Shown: positions 6,471 to 8,387 of the stretch, piece after piece
Layout: every line of letters starts with the position of its first letter
How positions within the stretch are numbered: the first letter of the stretch is position 1
The notes under the pieces: model-generated
Told to the model about the DNA's origin: nothing
Seen by the model: only the letters and a program-made list of their open reading frames with translations
Databases searched by the model: none
Translations under genes and position numbers: made by a program
Origin: Proteobacteria bacterium UBA1858
Lineage (GTDB): Bacteria; Pseudomonadota; Gammaproteobacteria; UBA4575
Reading direction: 5' to 3'
NCBI GenBank assembly: GCA_002338385.1
Contig: DDIE01000032.1
Span: 1 to 8,387, forward strand
Length of the DNA stretch: 8,387 nucleotides

Positions 6471-7565
6471 ATGAAAAAAATACACTTAATTGCGGCGGCA
6501 CGCCCCAATTTTATGAAAATTGCACCGCTCTATCATGCCCTAAATGACGCGGCCTGGTGCCACCCTGTGCTGATCCATACCGGACAGCATTATGACGCGA
6601 ATATGTCGGCGGCATTTTTTGCTGATTTGAAACTGCCGCAGCCGGATTATCATCTCGAGGTAGGCAGTGGCAGTCATGCTGAGCAAACCGCTGGTGTGAT
6701 GGTGGCGTATGAAAAAATAGCCTTGGCCGATCAGCCTGACTGGATCGTGGTGGTGGGTGATGTCAATTCCACCGTGGCCTGTGCCATGGTCGGTGCAAAA
6801 TGCTGGATACCTGTCGCCCATCTGGAAGCAGGCCTGCGCAGCGGTGATCGACGTATGCCTGAGGAGATCAACCGGATTCTCACCGATAGCATTGCCGATT
6901 TATTGTGGACGCCCTCCATGGACGGCAATCAGCACCTGCTCAGGGAGGGGGTAGAGGCAGAAAAAATTGATCTGGTCGGCAATATTATGATTGATTCACT
7001 GCTCATGCGTAGTGCTGAAATTGAGGCCGACACGACCGCTCAACAGTTGGCGGTGGCAGACAGCGAGTACGCCGTAGTGACGCTACATCGACCCTCTAAT
7101 GTCGACCAGCACGCGGTGCTGGCAAATATCTGTGAGCAATTAATCGAGGTTTCTAAGCAGTGCCAGATTGTATTTCCAGTGCATCCACGCACGCGCAAAA
7201 AGCTCCATGAGTTCGAGTTAATGGCGCGTCTGAGTGCCACTGATCGCATCCAATGTGTGCAGCCGTTAGGGTATATTCAATTTATGAATCTGGTGACCCA
7301 GGCGCAATTGATTATTACCGATTCTGGTGGCATTCAGGAGGAAACAACCTATCTTGGCATTGCCTGTTTAACCCTGCGCGACAATACCGAGCGACCCATT
7401 ACGATTACCCAAGGCACTAATCAACTGATTCGTGCCGACCAGTTATACCAGCGTGTGACCGATGTTTTGAGCGCGCCGGCGAAAGCCTCCTCAGTGCCAG
7501 AATTATGGGACGGTAAAACCGCAATGCGCGTATTAGCGAGCTTGCATCAGCGCTGTTTCCCGTGA
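6471..7565 (+). CDS. wecB: UDP-N-acetylglucosamine 2-epimerase, non-hydrolysing
   Basis: This cytosolic GT-B-fold enzyme interconverts UDP-GlcNAc and UDP-ManNAc, supplying ManNAc (and, after oxidation, ManNAcA) for surface glycans. From the ATG at 6471 it has 364 residues, close to the usual ~375. Family residues are in place: Arg11 and Lys16 in AARPNFMKIAPL, HTGQHYD (36-42), Asp97 in VVVGDVNST, HLEAGLRSGDRRMPEEINR (117-135) with Glu119, Glu131/Glu132 and Arg135, LVGNIMIDSL (168-177), His206 in TLHRPSNVD, HPRT (238-241), DSGGIQEE (284-291) and LRDNTERP (302-309). The start was chosen because homology begins at MKKIHLIAAARPNFMK; the frame stays open upstream to a TTG at 6333, but those 46 codons look unlike the family. 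Its Shine-Dalgarno is poor (AAAGA touching the ATG). It lies on the plus strand between the divergent decarboxylase operon and pheA. The symbol indicates the enzyme type; no other enterobacterial-common-antigen genes are present. Confidence 0.93.
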   Translation: MKKIHLIAAARPNFMKIAPLYHALNDAAWCHPVLIHTGQHYDANMSAAFFADLKLPQPDYHLEVGSGSHAEQTAGVMVAYEKIALADQPDWIVVVGDVNSTVACAMVGAKCWIPVAHLEAGLRSGDRRMPEEINRILTDSIADLLWTPSMDGNQHLLREGVEAEKIDLVGNIMIDSLLMRSAEIEADTTAQQLAVADSEYAVVTLHRPSNVDQHAVLANICEQLIEVSKQCQIVFPVHPRTRKKLHEFELMARLSATDRIQCVQPLGYIQFMNLVTQAQLIITDSGGIQEETTYLGIACLTLRDNTERPITITQGTNQLIRADQLYQRVTDVLSAPAKASSVPELWDGKTAMRVLASLHQRCFP

Positions 7566-7568
7566 TGT

Positions 7569-7586
7569 TGGCTGGCTTGCCAGTCA
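7569..7586 (+). terminator. Weak hairpin just after wecB
   Basis: TGGCTGG and CCAGTCA can pair around a CTTG loop, giving a 7-bp stem with one G-U pair, three bases after the wecB stop. No T-rich tract follows, so it is not a convincing intrinsic terminator; it could be a processing or pausing structure, or nothing. The remainder of the gap to pheA (7587-7708) shows no obvious promoter and no phenylalanine-rich leader peptide. Confidence 0.2.
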
Positions 7587-7708
7587 GCTCGCATGCTAGT
7601 ATCTGCACCTATAGATTAGTCGCCAGCGGCTGTGTTGCACTGTATCTGCCGACCCTGAAAACTAAATAATAATGTCACTCCAGCAAACATAACGACAGCA
7701 ACTTCGCC

Positions 7709-8387
7709 ATGGCTAAAACACTTGCAGAACTGCGTGCAGAGATTGATCAATTAGACCAGCAAATGCTGGCGCTGATTAGTGCGCGTGCACATTGTGCGAT
7801 CGAGGTCGGGGCGTATAAAAAAGATCATCCGGATGAGAATATGCAATTCTATCGACCTGAGCGTGAGGCCGAAGTACTGCGCAACATAGCCGCTCTGAAT
7901 AGTGGGCCGTTGGCGGATGAAGAAGTATCACGCTTATTCCGCGAAATAATGTCGGCCTGTCTGGCGCTGGAAAAACCTATGAATATTGCTTTCCTAGGGC
8001 CTGCTGGCACGTTCACAGAAGAGGCCGCACTCAAGCATTTCGGTCATTCCGTCCAAACCACCGCGATGCAATCGATTGATGAAGTATTTCGCGAGGTGGA
8101 ATCCGGTAACTGCCATTATGGTGTTGTGCCGGTCGAGAATTCTACTGAGGGTGTGATCACCCACACGCTGGATAATTTTTCGCGCTCAGTGCTGCAGATT
8201 GTCGGCGAAGTGGAATTGCGTATTCATCACCATTTGTTGTCGCATCTGACCAGTATCGAGCAGATTAAAACAGTCTATTCACATCAGCAGTCCTTGGCGC
8301 AATGCCGCCAATGGCTGGATGCCAATATGAGTCAGGTACAACGTGAGTCAGTGGCCAGTAATGCGTATGCCGCCAACATGCTCAAAT
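7709..8387 (+). CDS. pheA: Bifunctional chorismate mutase / prephenate dehydratase, N-terminal part (3' end outside window)
   Basis: This is the P-protein of phenylalanine synthesis: chorismate to prephenate, then to phenylpyruvate, in the cytosol. The frame is open to the window edge, giving 226 codons of an expected ~360. Residues 1-90 are an AroQ-type chorismate mutase helical domain with LRAEIDQLDQQMLALISAR (Arg9, Arg26), VGAYKK (Lys37) and FYRPEREAEVL (Arg49). From residue 91 the prephenate dehydratase domain begins with NIAFLGPAGTFTEEAALKHFG, followed by GVVPVENSTEGVI (138-150) and SHQQSLAQCR (191-200). The catalytic TRF motif and the C-terminal ACT (phenylalanine-sensing) domain would lie beyond the window. 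The ATG at 7709 is the only reasonable in-frame start matching the family N-terminus (MAKTLAELRAEID), but no recognisable Shine-Dalgarno precedes it. In Pseudomonas-like genomes pheA directly follows serC; here about 5.1 kb of sugar genes separates them. Confidence 0.96.
   Translation, partial: MAKTLAELRAEIDQLDQQMLALISARAHCAIEVGAYKKDHPDENMQFYRPEREAEVLRNIAALNSGPLADEEVSRLFREIMSACLALEKPMNIAFLGPAGTFTEEAALKHFGHSVQTTAMQSIDEVFREVESGNCHYGVVPVENSTEGVITHTLDNFSRSVLQIVGEVELRIHHHLLSHLTSIEQIKTVYSHQQSLAQCRQWLDANMSQVQRESVASNAYAANMLK

Noticed and set aside
2630..7565. A complete exosortase/PEP-CTERM or capsule export system in the window
   Set aside because: No membrane exosortase, PEP-CTERM protein, glycosyltransferase, Wzx/Wzy or ABC exporter gene is present; only precursor enzymes and the decarboxylase are seen.
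7672..7692. Short ORF (MSLQQT-stop) before pheA as a pheL-like leader
   Set aside because: It contains no phenylalanine codons, and I found no attenuator-type hairpin with a T tract between it and pheA.

Overview
The window reads as chromosomal DNA from a proteobacterium. A gammaproteobacterium is most likely and a betaproteobacterium is possible. The main evidence is the order gyrA-serC-...-pheA, a housekeeping cluster known from Pseudomonas and relatives (gyrA-serC-pheA-hisC-aroA-cmk-rpsA-ihfB), together with a GyrA of gammaproteobacterial type and a fused chorismate mutase/prephenate dehydratase. The species cannot be named from the sequence alone.

Layout. Positions 1-1527 hold the 3' part of gyrA (+), followed after 14 bp by serC (+, 1542-2615). 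serC then converges, with 14 bp between stop codons, on a three-gene minus-strand block. In transcription order this block is a PLP-dependent decarboxylase of the exosortase-A-associated type (6225 to 4993), a TviB/WbpO-type UDP-N-acetylhexosamine 6-dehydrogenase (4930 to 3650), and a CapI/LpsL-type nucleotide-sugar 4-epimerase (3637 to 2630). A 245-bp divergent intergenic region (6226-6470) separates the decarboxylase from a plus-strand wecB-type UDP-GlcNAc 2-epimerase (6471-7565). After a 143-bp gap, pheA begins at 7709 and runs off the end of the window.

How the genes fit together. gyrA, serC and pheA are housekeeping genes: DNA supercoiling, serine/vitamin B6 synthesis, and phenylalanine synthesis. 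The four genes between serC and pheA look like an inserted surface-polysaccharide cassette. WecB would supply UDP-ManNAc. The dehydrogenase would oxidise a UDP-HexNAc to the uronic acid, and the 4-epimerase would interconvert gluco and galacto forms of a UDP-uronate. The decarboxylase belongs to a family normally found in large exosortase (XrtA/EpsH) exopolysaccharide loci, but here it has no exosortase, acyl-CoA ligase or acyl carrier protein beside it. No glycosyltransferase, flippase or polymerase is in the window, so the rest of the pathway must be encoded elsewhere.

Less ordinary details are a 29-bp tandem repeat that includes the decarboxylase stop codon, an undescribed 51-codon ORF with a strong Shine-Dalgarno sequence just upstream of wecB, and a run of eight T residues in that ORF where a one-base shift would join it to the wecB frame. 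I saw no tRNA, rRNA, CRISPR array, intact transposase or phage gene.
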